Assembly (NCBI GenBank): GCA_904501845.1
Contig: CAJGCH010000060.1
Location: 1-12,480, forward strand
Source: an uncultured Bacillaceae bacterium
GTDB taxonomy: Bacteria > Bacillota > Bacilli > Bacillales > Pradoshiaceae
DNA length: 12,480 nucleotides
Direction of reading: 5' to 3'
This document shows, one piece after another, positions 6,236-12,480 of the stretch (position 1 is the first letter of the stretch; the number at the start of each line of letters is the position of its first letter). A program made the position numbers and the translations under genes. The notes below the pieces were generated by a model. It was not told where the DNA came from, made no database searches, and was given only the letters and a program-made list of their open reading frames with translations.

Positions 6236-6834
6236 TACGTCAAAATCGTATATTCTTTTAGTAAATCCATTCCTATCTCCCGGTAGAAGGGGAGTTGGGT
6301 TAAGTCATAAGAATGCGGATGGCCAATTAAATATTTGCGGAACTCTTCAGCCTGTTTTTTTTGTTCCTCAGTCATGCTTGGGTGACTGTCCAAAATAACA
6401 TGTCCAAGTTCATGCAAAATTTGTGAATGCACAACCAGTACTTTGTCTTTGGATGTATTTTTCGTCGCGTAATGAAGGGACTGCAAATAATGGCTGGTTG
6501 CTTCCTCGTAATTTCCTGTTAAATAGGCAAGCTTCCCAGCAGCTTCATAGGCATTTATTTTCTCCATATCAGTCTTGGCCAGATTGATTGCTGACCGGTA
6601 TGCTTGTAGTGCTTTCTCATAGTCTAGTTTTTTTGTGTAATTCTTCGCTAATACTAGGGTTGCAGGAAGGACCATTTTCCTGACTCTTCTAGGTGTTTTG
6701 TCAGTAATGGAATCCAGTCCTTTTTCAGCATTGATTATCGCTTCATCAATTTCTTGATTGTCATCTGCAAGAAACGCTTTTTGGAAATAATCTTCTGTCT
6801 GATTGGAGGTGTTGAAAAAATTCAGCTTATGCAT
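6235..6834 (-). CDS. TPR-repeat protein with a HELGH motif, function unknown
   Basis: A 199-residue, mostly helical, soluble protein without signal peptide or membrane segment. Two tetratricopeptide-like units are visible at about 55-88 (containing DYEKALQAYRSAINLA) and 93-126 (containing GNYEEATSHYLQSLHYA). A third, less regular helical pair covers about 133-170. The third unit begins QILHELGHVILD, so HELGH (141-145) matches the zinc-peptidase pattern HExxH, though Leu-Gly at that place is also what a TPR helix often has. TPR proteins act as protein-binding scaffolds. I do not recognise the specific family or partner. The start is ATG with AGAGGTGAT just upstream, and the gene has its own extended -10 promoter and terminator, suggesting a single-gene unit. 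Confidence 0.8.
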   Translation of the reverse strand: MHKLNFFNTSNQTEDYFQKAFLADDNQEIDEAIINAEKGLDSITDKTPRRVRKMVLPATLVLAKNYTKKLDYEKALQAYRSAINLAKTDMEKINAYEAAGKLAYLTGNYEEATSHYLQSLHYATKNTSKDKVLVVHSQILHELGHVILDSHPSMTEEQKKQAEEFRKYLIGHPHSYDLTQLPFYREIGMDLLKEYTILT

Positions 6835-6864
6835 ACTATCACCTCTTTCCTATATATCACTATA

Positions 6865-6873
6865 ATTATATCA
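6865..6873 (-). promoter_or_regulatory. Putative extended -10 promoter of the TPR-protein gene
   Basis: On the minus strand TGATATAAT is a perfect TGnTATAAT extended -10 element. No good -35 hexamer lies at 16-18 bases, which is normal for extended -10 promoters. Transcription would start near 6858, giving a short leader of about 24 bases that carries the Shine-Dalgarno sequence. Confidence 0.6.
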
Positions 6874-7284
6874 TAAATATGTTGATAATAGTTTAAACAT
6901 TCGGAAGATTAATAGAAAAAGGGACTCTAAAACGAAAATCAACGCGAACATTTCAACCTTCCTCTTAAACAAAGCTATTTTCAAAAATAACTAGCAAAAG
7001 AATGAAAAAAACTGAAGTTTTATCCCTTGTTACAATTATCAAGTAAACCACATTTCTCACCTCATTGATGAGATAATTGAACAATTGGATGCCTCTTTTC
7101 ACTAGTACAATTAAAGAAGGAGGTTGCAGTTACTATCACATCGGAATGATGACCAAAGTAGTGTTGTCCGTGTACTTCCTGAAAGTCTATTCCTGCTGAA
7201 ACATTTCCATGGTAAATACTGTTGGAGAAGGTCAGCGCGGAAGTAGCTGGGCTACATTGGACAAAATTTTCCACGAAACTTAAA
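6874..7284. other. Gene-poor stretch of about 400 bases
   Basis: This A+T-rich stretch has no convincing gene. On the minus strand an open frame of 84 codons (7062-7316) runs through it, but both possible starts lie inside the terminator hairpin of the MMPL gene; see findings. On the plus strand a good Shine-Dalgarno-like AAGAAGGAGG near 7116-7125 is not followed by an ATG at usable distance. The TTG touching it opens only about 40 codons. No RNA gene, large repeat or insertion-sequence end was recognised. Confidence 0.5.
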
Positions 7285-7320
7285 ACAGGTGGAGAAAACA
7301 AATTAGTTTCCTCCACCTGT
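7285..7320 (-). terminator. Strong intrinsic terminator of the MMPL transporter gene
   Basis: Fifteen base pairs (7285-7299 with 7306-7320, one mispaired or G-U position depending on strand) close a 6-base loop. The outer ten pairs, ACAGGTGGAG/CTCCACCTGT, are perfect. On the minus strand TTTTAAGTTT follows, starting 40 bases after the MMPL stop. The plus side has ATTGTTTATT, so weak bidirectional action is possible. Confidence 0.88.
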
Positions 7321-7360
7321 ATTGTTTATTAGGGACTTATAAGACATCCCCTTTATATTA

Positions 7361-9493
7361 TCATTTTTCCTGCTTGGCCCTGCGGCTCCCTGGGAACCAC
7401 CAATTCCATTTGCCTAGCAATTTCATCAAAGATGGTACGAGGACCATACGGATGAGTGTGGCATCAATGAAGATGGCGAGCGCAACGCCAACCCCGACCT
7501 GTTTGACAGGAACGATGTCGGTAAAGGCAAAGGCGCCAGTAACAGCAATCATAATGGCTGCTGCTGATGTGATGATACGGCTTGTTGTCGTAAGGCCTTC
7601 TAACGTGGCTTTGTCATTATCTCCCGTTTCCAAATAAATCTCACGGATGCGTGAAATGAGGAATACCTCATAATCCATGCTCAGTCCAAAAACAATCGCA
7701 AATATGAAGATAGGAATCATCAAGGCAATCGGGTTTGCATCGACACCGAGATGACCCTCTTGGAAAATCCATACGATTAAACCGAATGCAGCTCCCAGGG
7801 ACAGAATGTTCATCAGGATTGCTTTAAGAGGAATCAAGATGGAGCGGAATGCAAACATCAGGATCAAGAAGGTTGCAGAAATAATCAATAATAATCCTTT
7901 TGGTGTTTGAGTACCGATTTCTTCGTAAATTTCCTGATTGAATTTTGCCCGTCCTCCTACTGTATAGGTGAGGTCAGTGTTAATGGCGCCATCTTGAAGG
8001 TCCTCTACATATTCAGCTGCCTCCGCTGAATCATACGGTGCATCAATTTCTACCATGATATAGGTTGTGTCTTTATCGACCATGTTTTCTAATGCTGGCT
8101 CAAGCTGAGCTCTTATCTGTTCGGATTTCAAGGCTTGATTCAGTTTTGCAGCTGTTTCTGTATCTGTAATGGAGAAAAGTGAATCGACATTGGTCACAAG
8201 TGATTCTTCTTTTAGGTCTTCAATGAATGATTCCACCTGCTCCAAGGAATCCCCCGTCAAAATATCATCATCTGCTTTCAGAACAACGGGCATGATAGTG
8301 TGGTCCTCAGGCTGGAAGTTTTCCTCGAAAGTTTCATAGGCAATCCGTGTCTCGCTATCAGCAGGCAAAGATTCTGCATTAGGTATTTCAAGCTCAATAT
8401 GACGGATTGGCGCAGCAATCAATAGTAATATCCCCAATGCCGTTAAGGCACTTAAGACGGGCTTTTTCATGACAAAGCCAGCAAATTTCCGCCATGTAGA
8501 AGCATCCTCTTCTCGGTTCTTAAGAACCATGGCTTTATTAATGTTTGAACCTAGGATGGAAAGCAGGCCTGGCAGGAAGGTCAAGGCAGAGATGACCGAA
8601 ACCAGTACCACGACAATTCCGCCAACGGCAACACTTCTAAAGATGTCGATTTGTATGAAGAGCATTCCCGCTAAGCCAAGAATAACGCATATGCCGGAAA
8701 ATAAAATAGCCCTCCCAGCGGTCTTGGTTGTAATGGAGACAGCTTCCTTCACGTCATGCTGCTTCAATTCCTCCCTGAAGCGATTGATATAAAGCAGGGC
8801 AAAGTCAATGCTCACCGCCAGGCCAATCATCGGAGCCACATTTAAGACGAAAACTGATAGGTTGAATATCTGGCCGAGAAAATAAATAATCCCCATCGCC
8901 GTAATGACGGCTACAGCTCCAGTCACTAGAGGGATTAAGGCTGCAACCAATCCCCCGAAGGCTAAGAGAAGAACGACCATAGCGACCGGAACTCCAATCA
9001 GCTCCGCATTTTTTAAATCATTTTGAGAGGCTTCATTCATTTCTTCCTCAATCACATCCCCGCCAGTCAAGGATAGAGAAATAGAATCATTTTTCAATTC
9101 CCTCTCAAGTGCGTGGATATTGTCTGCCGGTTCCCGCTCCTCCTCAAAAGAGACGGAGGCATAGGCGAGGTCTTCTTTTAGCTGTGAATCATTTTCAAGC
9201 GGTGAAGAGATGGATGTGATGCCATCGATTGAATCAACTTTCTTTAACGTATCTTGTATTTCCTTGTTAAATGCTTCCTCGCTTAAATTATCATTATTCT
9301 CAAATAAGACAATATAAGGGGAAGAGGATTGACCGAAGTGTTTCTCAAGCAGCTTGTTTGCTCGATCATAAGGGGAATCCTTCATTTCAAATCCGCTGCC
9401 TTGCAGGATGCCCGGCATTTTCAAAGCAAAGAATCCCATTGTGATGGTCAAGACAATCCAAAATATCACAAGCATTTTTCGATATGTATACAT
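7361..9493 (-). CDS. MMPL-family (RND-type) membrane transporter, YdfJ-like
   Basis: A 710-residue plasma-membrane exporter of the MMPL branch of the RND superfamily. Layout: helix 1 (about 6-24), an extracellular domain (about 25-165), helices 2-6 (about 167-313), helix 7 near 345-362, a second extracellular domain (about 365-530), and helices 8-12 (about 533-690). The LQGSGF motif after helix 1 resembles Bacillus YdfJ. Proton-relay Asp residues fit SIDFALLYINRFREE (Asp230) and GLSMDYEVFLISRIREIY (Asp607). The first site has Asp-Phe where many relatives have Asp-Tyr. The start is ATG 9493, because GGGAGG lies 5 bases before it. An in-frame ATG at 9508 would put that site inside the gene and has no Shine-Dalgarno of its own. 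Cargo is unknown: lipids or hydrophobic toxins are typical of the family. It is monocistronic with a terminator, and an operator-like palindrome lies upstream. Confidence 0.92.
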   Translation of the reverse strand: MYTYRKMLVIFWIVLTITMGFFALKMPGILQGSGFEMKDSPYDRANKLLEKHFGQSSSPYIVLFENNDNLSEEAFNKEIQDTLKKVDSIDGITSISSPLENDSQLKEDLAYASVSFEEEREPADNIHALERELKNDSISLSLTGGDVIEEEMNEASQNDLKNAELIGVPVAMVVLLLAFGGLVAALIPLVTGAVAVITAMGIIYFLGQIFNLSVFVLNVAPMIGLAVSIDFALLYINRFREELKQHDVKEAVSITTKTAGRAILFSGICVILGLAGMLFIQIDIFRSVAVGGIVVVLVSVISALTFLPGLLSILGSNINKAMVLKNREEDASTWRKFAGFVMKKPVLSALTALGILLLIAAPIRHIELEIPNAESLPADSETRIAYETFEENFQPEDHTIMPVVLKADDDILTGDSLEQVESFIEDLKEESLVTNVDSLFSITDTETAAKLNQALKSEQIRAQLEPALENMVDKDTTYIMVEIDAPYDSAEAAEYVEDLQDGAINTDLTYTVGGRAKFNQEIYEEIGTQTPKGLLLIISATFLILMFAFRSILIPLKAILMNILSLGAAFGLIVWIFQEGHLGVDANPIALMIPIFIFAIVFGLSMDYEVFLISRIREIYLETGDNDKATLEGLTTTSRIITSAAAIMIAVTGAFAFTDIVPVKQVGVGVALAIFIDATLIRMVLVPSLMKLLGKWNWWFPGSRRAKQEK

Positions 9494-9537
9494 AATGTCC
9501 TCCCTCATGAATTAATGCAGCTATTCATATATACCCG

Positions 9538-9565
9538 CTTATCAGGCGATATGCTCTCATATCAA
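9538..9565 (-). promoter_or_regulatory. Putative promoter of the MMPL gene
   Basis: On the minus strand TTGATA (9560-9565) and GATAAG (9538-9543) are 16 bases apart and lie 45-72 bases before the ATG. The -10 is a four-of-six match, so this is tentative. Confidence 0.35.
9548..9563. repeat. Inverted repeat overlapping the putative MMPL promoter (candidate operator)
   Basis: GATATG (9548-9553) and CATATC (9558-9563) form a perfect 6-bp inverted repeat around a 4-base centre. It covers part of the -35 hexamer and most of the spacer of the putative MMPL promoter, where a repressor would block transcription. MMPL and other RND genes are often controlled by TetR- or MarR-type repressors, but no such gene is in the window. 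Confidence 0.45.
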
Positions 9566-9625
9566 TATTGTGCTGTATTTTTGCTGTTCTTTCAATTGAG
9601 TGACAATTGGTAATTTTTAAATTCT

Positions 9626-9653
9626 GTTTTATGAAGTATAAATCTTGGGGAAT
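9626..9653 (+). promoter_or_regulatory. Possible sigma-B-like promoter of the lipoprotein gene
   Basis: GTTTTA (9626-9631) and GGGAAT (9648-9653) resemble the Bacillus sigma-B elements GTTTAA and GGGWAW. The 16-base spacing is longer than the usual 12-15 (15 if the -10 is read as GGGGAA). No good sigma-A alternative stands out: a TATAAA at 9637-9642 lacks a -35. Tentative. Confidence 0.25.
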
Positions 9654-9699
9654 AAGAGAAAAGTACAAGTAATTATGACATTTAAGGAGGAAAATAAGG

Positions 9700-10215
9700 A
9701 TGAAAAGACTCTTATCCATTTTAACGATTTGCTTATTGACGTTTATGGTAGCTGGCTGTGGCAATGATAATAATGGTAATAATGATAATAATGGCAATCA
9801 GTCAACAAATGACAATGCAGCAAATGAAGAATCCAATAATACTAGCAATTCGGATCAGGATAAAAACACAGACACAAATACCTCTACGACAAACAATGAT
9901 ATTCCGTTCAATGAGTTCAGCCTAGAGGTAAAATACCCGAACAACCAAGAATATGAAGCGGATTATGATTACGAAAATAACAACGTCGATGCATCCATAG
10001 AGGATGATGTGAACAATGCCCGTGTTACTGGGAATGATGCAGCGAAGCAATTAGGCGATATCTTGAAGTCATTAGATATTGATGCTCAAACATCTGAAAA
10101 TGATGTTATTACGAAAGTTATTTCTGCTTTTGGTGTTTCAGATAATTACCAAGCAATCGATGTAGACATTACATTCACGGATGGGACAGAGAAAGAGTAT
10201 CGTGCAACGAAATAA
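9700..10215 (+). CDS. YusW-like lipoprotein
   Basis: A 171-residue membrane-anchored extracellular lipoprotein. The signal sequence ends in the lipobox VAGC, with Cys20 the predicted lipidated residue. A spacer of about 50 residues (21-69) is almost only Asn, Asp, Gly, Ser, Thr and acidic residues and would hold the domain away from the membrane. The C-terminal domain (about 70-171) starts IPFNEFSLEVKYPNNQEYEA and ends VDITFTDGTEKEYRATK. This matches my recollection of Bacillus YusW, where a short 'FxxFSLxVxYxxxxxYE' beginning and a 'xxxxDGxxxEx' end occur. The function of the family is unknown. ATG follows AAGGAGG at 9 bases. It is divergent from the MMPL gene and ends in a hairpin terminator shared with the convergent large membrane protein gene. 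Confidence 0.85.
   Translation: MKRLLSILTICLLTFMVAGCGNDNNGNNDNNGNQSTNDNAANEESNNTSNSDQDKNTDTNTSTTNNDIPFNEFSLEVKYPNNQEYEADYDYENNNVDASIEDDVNNARVTGNDAAKQLGDILKSLDIDAQTSENDVITKVISAFGVSDNYQAIDVDITFTDGTEKEYRATK
9763..9798 (+). repeat. Tandem 18-bp repeat encoding the Asn-rich linker
   Basis: Two copies of an 18-base unit beginning AATGATAATAATGG (9763-9780 and 9781-9798) differ at one base (TAAT against CAAT). They encode two NDNNGN units directly after the lipidated Cys. In-frame copy change by slippage would lengthen or shorten the linker without a frameshift. Confidence 0.75.
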
Positions 10216-10223
10216 GAAAAGAT

Positions 10224-10258
10224 AAGAGGCGCCAGGCTAGAAACCTGCGCCTCTTTTA
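10224..10258. terminator. Bidirectional terminator between the lipoprotein gene and the large membrane protein gene
   Basis: AAGAGGCGCCAGG (10224-10236) pairs with CCTGCGCCTCTT (10244-10255) with one bulged C around a 7-base loop. The plus-strand tail is CTCTTTTATG, and the minus-strand tail is ATCTTTTCTTATTT. It lies between two convergent stop codons (10215 and 10294). Confidence 0.88.
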
Positions 10259-10293
10259 TGCATTCATGCATGTCAGAATTCCTTGTTGCTCGG

Positions 10294-12480
10294 TTAATTC
10301 CAACCGCTGAAGTACAGTTTGAGTTTTTTTACGCCTTCTTGGAAGAGATTTTCCTTCCTGCCATTCTGCTCATTCTTTTTTGTTTTCCATTCGTTTATGG
10401 TCGCGATCATAATTAAGATGCCGCCCCCGATGAATAAGTACCACCACCATGGAAGATTGCCCCAAAAGGGTCGTGTTTGCAGGAAGACATTTAACAGGAT
10501 TATGCATATGCCTGTGGTGAAATACCAAAGCCGCTTTGCGTAGAATCCATAGATGGCAGACGTTAATGAGAGAGAGCCGACCATAATCGCTTCTTCAAGG
10601 CTGTTTTCGAGAATCGCGTCATACACAATAAATATCGACGCCATAACCAGTCCGATTTTATGAATCAGGCGGAGCGTATCATTCTTTCTCCAGATTTTCT
10701 TTTCCAAATACAAGAGAATGAGGATTACAGGGACAAGATAAGCTTCCGCTTCCACATAGGATGGGAGGGGGAGATGGTTTGTTAACACATAATATGGATG
10801 AAGCAAGGAAAGGACCGTCAATGTCCACATAATATTGCGCCAACGCGGGCTTTCCAATCGACTGATTTGCACATAAAGCAGACCGGTAATCACAAGGCCC
10901 GGAACCATCTGCAGGAAAATGCCGGCATCAATAGGTACCGGATGAGTAAACACGTAAATGAAAGAACCAATCCAGTACCAATCCACTATTGGTTCATCCT
11001 TTACCCATTTTCCCGAGTGCTGGAATGGATGCTTGAATGTTGTTAATCCCACCGTGGTGAGAGTGAGGATAGCTATTAATGCTCCAGTGAGCTCGAGATA
11101 GATTGAACCCTCTAAATGCATGCCAACATAAAATTTCCAAGTAAGAATAAAGGAAAGTATTGGCCAGAGCAAAAGAATAAACAGTCTTATTTGATGAATG
11201 AAAAAAATGAGCAATCCGGAATATATGAGCACAAAAAAGATGGAATATCCTTCATCAATGAAGAAGAAGGAGGGAAGGCCAAAAGACATGAACAGTACAA
11301 TAAAATACATGAGCCGTTTCTTTGTTTCCGGTTTGGCCAATATCCAATACGTAAAATAAATCAGAGCTGAAATAAATGGAACAAATGAAAGAGCTGATAA
11401 TGGCCACTCGGTCTCAAGTCCCCACTTCCACAACGTTAAAGGAATAAAGCTCATGGAAAGGTATAGCATCAATTTTTTCATCCATTCCATCTGTACCACC
11501 CTAAAGGCGTAATAGAACAGTCCGATTCCAAGAACAAATTCCCAGTAAGGGCCCAATCCTGCAGTCTCTAAAATCAGACAGACAACGAAAAAGCTGGAAA
11601 GAGCTAAATAGAGAAAGAACGGGAAGACTGGTATTCTCCTTCTTAAGTAATGCTCTCCCGCCGCCAGAAGAACAGGGCCTAAAAGGTATAGGAATGACTT
11701 CAAGCCGCCTGCATCAAATAGGCTGATGGCCGCAAAATAGGTGAACAAAAAGGCAGCCCCCACTCCAATCCATAGATACCGAATAGGATAGGTCTTCGCA
11801 AAATGGCTGAAAAATAACATTCCAAAGGCGAAGAAGACCACATGCCATAAGCCTTCGGGTTCAATGATTGCCGGAGGAAAACAGATGATTACGCCTAAGG
11901 CATAAAATCCTCCCGAAAGGTAATCAAAAAGTATACGAATATTCGGAAGCCGCCTGTAGGCAGCAAGTGAAGTGAGCCATAGAATAATTGACAGGCAGAA
12001 GGGAATCCATTTCTCCTCCAAAACTGAGAATTCACTGAAAAAGGTGCACCAGCCTACCGCTAAAAGGAATGGTACGGCTTTAGCAAAGGGAGATTGTCTC
12101 TCCATATACAGCAGGATCGATTGAATAATGGTAACCAGCCAAATGCCAAAGGAGATGTCATCAAAAGCTGCATATCCAATCAATAGCAGGAAAATAATGT
12201 GAGACCCATAGTAGTAGAGCATCTTATATTTCCTGAGGTAGACAAAAGGAGAGAGTAGAACCCCGCCATACATAATCAGATTACTAATGAGGAGGACTGG
12301 CCAGGTGATATTAAACCTTATCCAATCGGACAAGACAATCCCGAAGGAGAAGCATCCCAAAAAGAAATAAACGATACCAAATGCGGCAACTGGGATGATA
12401 TGAACATCCTTCGTGAGCGCAATAATGGTTGAAAACATGAGGAAATAAGCAATCGCGGTTACAAATTCATCCCCATTCTG
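10294..12480 (-). CDS. Very large polytopic membrane protein, 5' end outside the window
   Basis: At least 728 residues with roughly 26-27 closely packed hydrophobic helices and very short polar loops. No catalytic, nucleotide-binding or transporter signature is seen. The ending (RLWYFTTGICIILLNVFLQ, then RPFWGNLPWWWYLFIGGGIL and NEWKTKK) resembles the long many-helix proteins annotated as 'SCO7613 C-terminal domain-containing' or DUF2157-like, whose function is unknown; this naming is from memory. An ATG at 12438 is not the start. The frame stays open for 14 more codons to the edge (QNGDEFVTAIAYFL), that ATG falls inside a helix and lacks a Shine-Dalgarno sequence, so the gene is 5'-truncated by the window. 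Relatives often have a longer N-terminal part. Convergent with the lipoprotein gene, sharing its terminator. Confidence 0.8.
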   Translation of the reverse strand, partial: QNGDEFVTAIAYFLMFSTIIALTKDVHIIPVAAFGIVYFFLGCFSFGIVLSDWIRFNITWPVLLISNLIMYGGVLLSPFVYLRKYKMLYYYGSHIIFLLLIGYAAFDDISFGIWLVTIIQSILLYMERQSPFAKAVPFLLAVGWCTFFSEFSVLEEKWIPFCLSIILWLTSLAAYRRLPNIRILFDYLSGGFYALGVIICFPPAIIEPEGLWHVVFFAFGMLFFSHFAKTYPIRYLWIGVGAAFLFTYFAAISLFDAGGLKSFLYLLGPVLLAAGEHYLRRRIPVFPFFLYLALSSFFVVCLILETAGLGPYWEFVLGIGLFYYAFRVVQMEWMKKLMLYLSMSFIPLTLWKWGLETEWPLSALSFVPFISALIYFTYWILAKPETKKRLMYFIVLFMSFGLPSFFFIDEGYSIFFVLIYSGLLIFFIHQIRLFILLLWPILSFILTWKFYVGMHLEGSIYLELTGALIAILTLTTVGLTTFKHPFQHSGKWVKDEPIVDWYWIGSFIYVFTHPVPIDAGIFLQMVPGLVITGLLYVQISRLESPRWRNIMWTLTVLSLLHPYYVLTNHLPLPSYVEAEAYLVPVILILLYLEKKIWRKNDTLRLIHKIGLVMASIFIVYDAILENSLEEAIMVGSLSLTSAIYGFYAKRLWYFTTGICIILLNVFLQTRPFWGNLPWWWYLFIGGGILIMIATINEWKTKKNEQNGRKENLFQEGVKKLKLYFSGWN

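Noticed and set aside
9525..9797. Minus-strand frame of 90 codons covering the promoter region and start of the lipoprotein gene
   Set aside because: Its Leu/Pro-rich start is the complement of the Asn-rich repeat; no ribosome site, and it overlaps a well supported gene.
10258..10273. Repeated ATGCAT elements between the two convergent genes
   Set aside because: Two six-base palindromes two bases apart with no promoter or gene nearby; likely chance in a spacer.
1..12480. Insertion sequences, phage genes, CRISPR arrays, tRNA or rRNA genes, toxin-antitoxin or defence genes
   Set aside because: No transposase, integrase, repeat-spacer pattern, tRNA cloverleaf or known defence motif was seen on either strand.

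Overview
The window looks like chromosomal DNA of a member of the Bacillaceae (Bacillota). Shine-Dalgarno sequences are purine-rich AGGAGG types, TTG is used as a start, a consensus CcpA operator (cre) is present, intrinsic hairpin-plus-T terminators punctuate most genes, and several products resemble Bacillus families: a YusW-like lipoprotein, a YdfJ-type MMPL protein, a family I.5-like secreted lipase and a GlpX-type fructose-bisphosphatase. The genus cannot be fixed from the sequence alone. I see no mobile elements, phage genes, rRNA, tRNA or CRISPR arrays.

Layout. At 1-214 there is the edge of a possible minus-strand gene and the terminator of the next gene. An MFS transporter (215-1477, minus) is followed by a secreted lipase (1610-2860, minus), each with its own strong terminator. 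A 247-base divergent region holds a lipase promoter with a perfect cre match inside its spacer, plus repeats upstream of a plus-strand HpaB-family flavin monooxygenase (3108-4553). Next comes a plus-strand class II fructose-1,6-bisphosphatase glpX (4711-5685). Convergent to it are a GtrA-like membrane protein (5748-6125) and a TPR protein (6235-6834), both minus. About 500 bases follow with no convincing gene; they end in the terminator of an MMPL/RND-type transporter (7361-9493, minus). That gene is divergent from a YusW-like lipoprotein (9700-10215, plus). The right side is a very large polytopic membrane protein (minus) that runs off the window edge.

How the genes relate. Nearly every gene appears to be its own transcription unit, with a private terminator or a divergent or convergent neighbour, so this is not one operon. 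A loose theme is growth on non-sugar carbon: lipase releases fatty acids and probably glycerol under apparent CcpA control, the monooxygenase family hydroxylates phenolic compounds, and GlpX serves gluconeogenesis. The grouping is inference, not a demonstrated pathway.

I did not find a clear new multi-gene system. The best leads are the cre-in-spacer lipase promoter, the operator-like repeats before the monooxygenase and the MMPL gene, a HELGH motif in the TPR protein, the probable second-copy nature of glpX, an unexplained open frame starting inside a terminator hairpin, and three start-site corrections (glpX, the MMPL gene, and the 5'-incomplete membrane protein).
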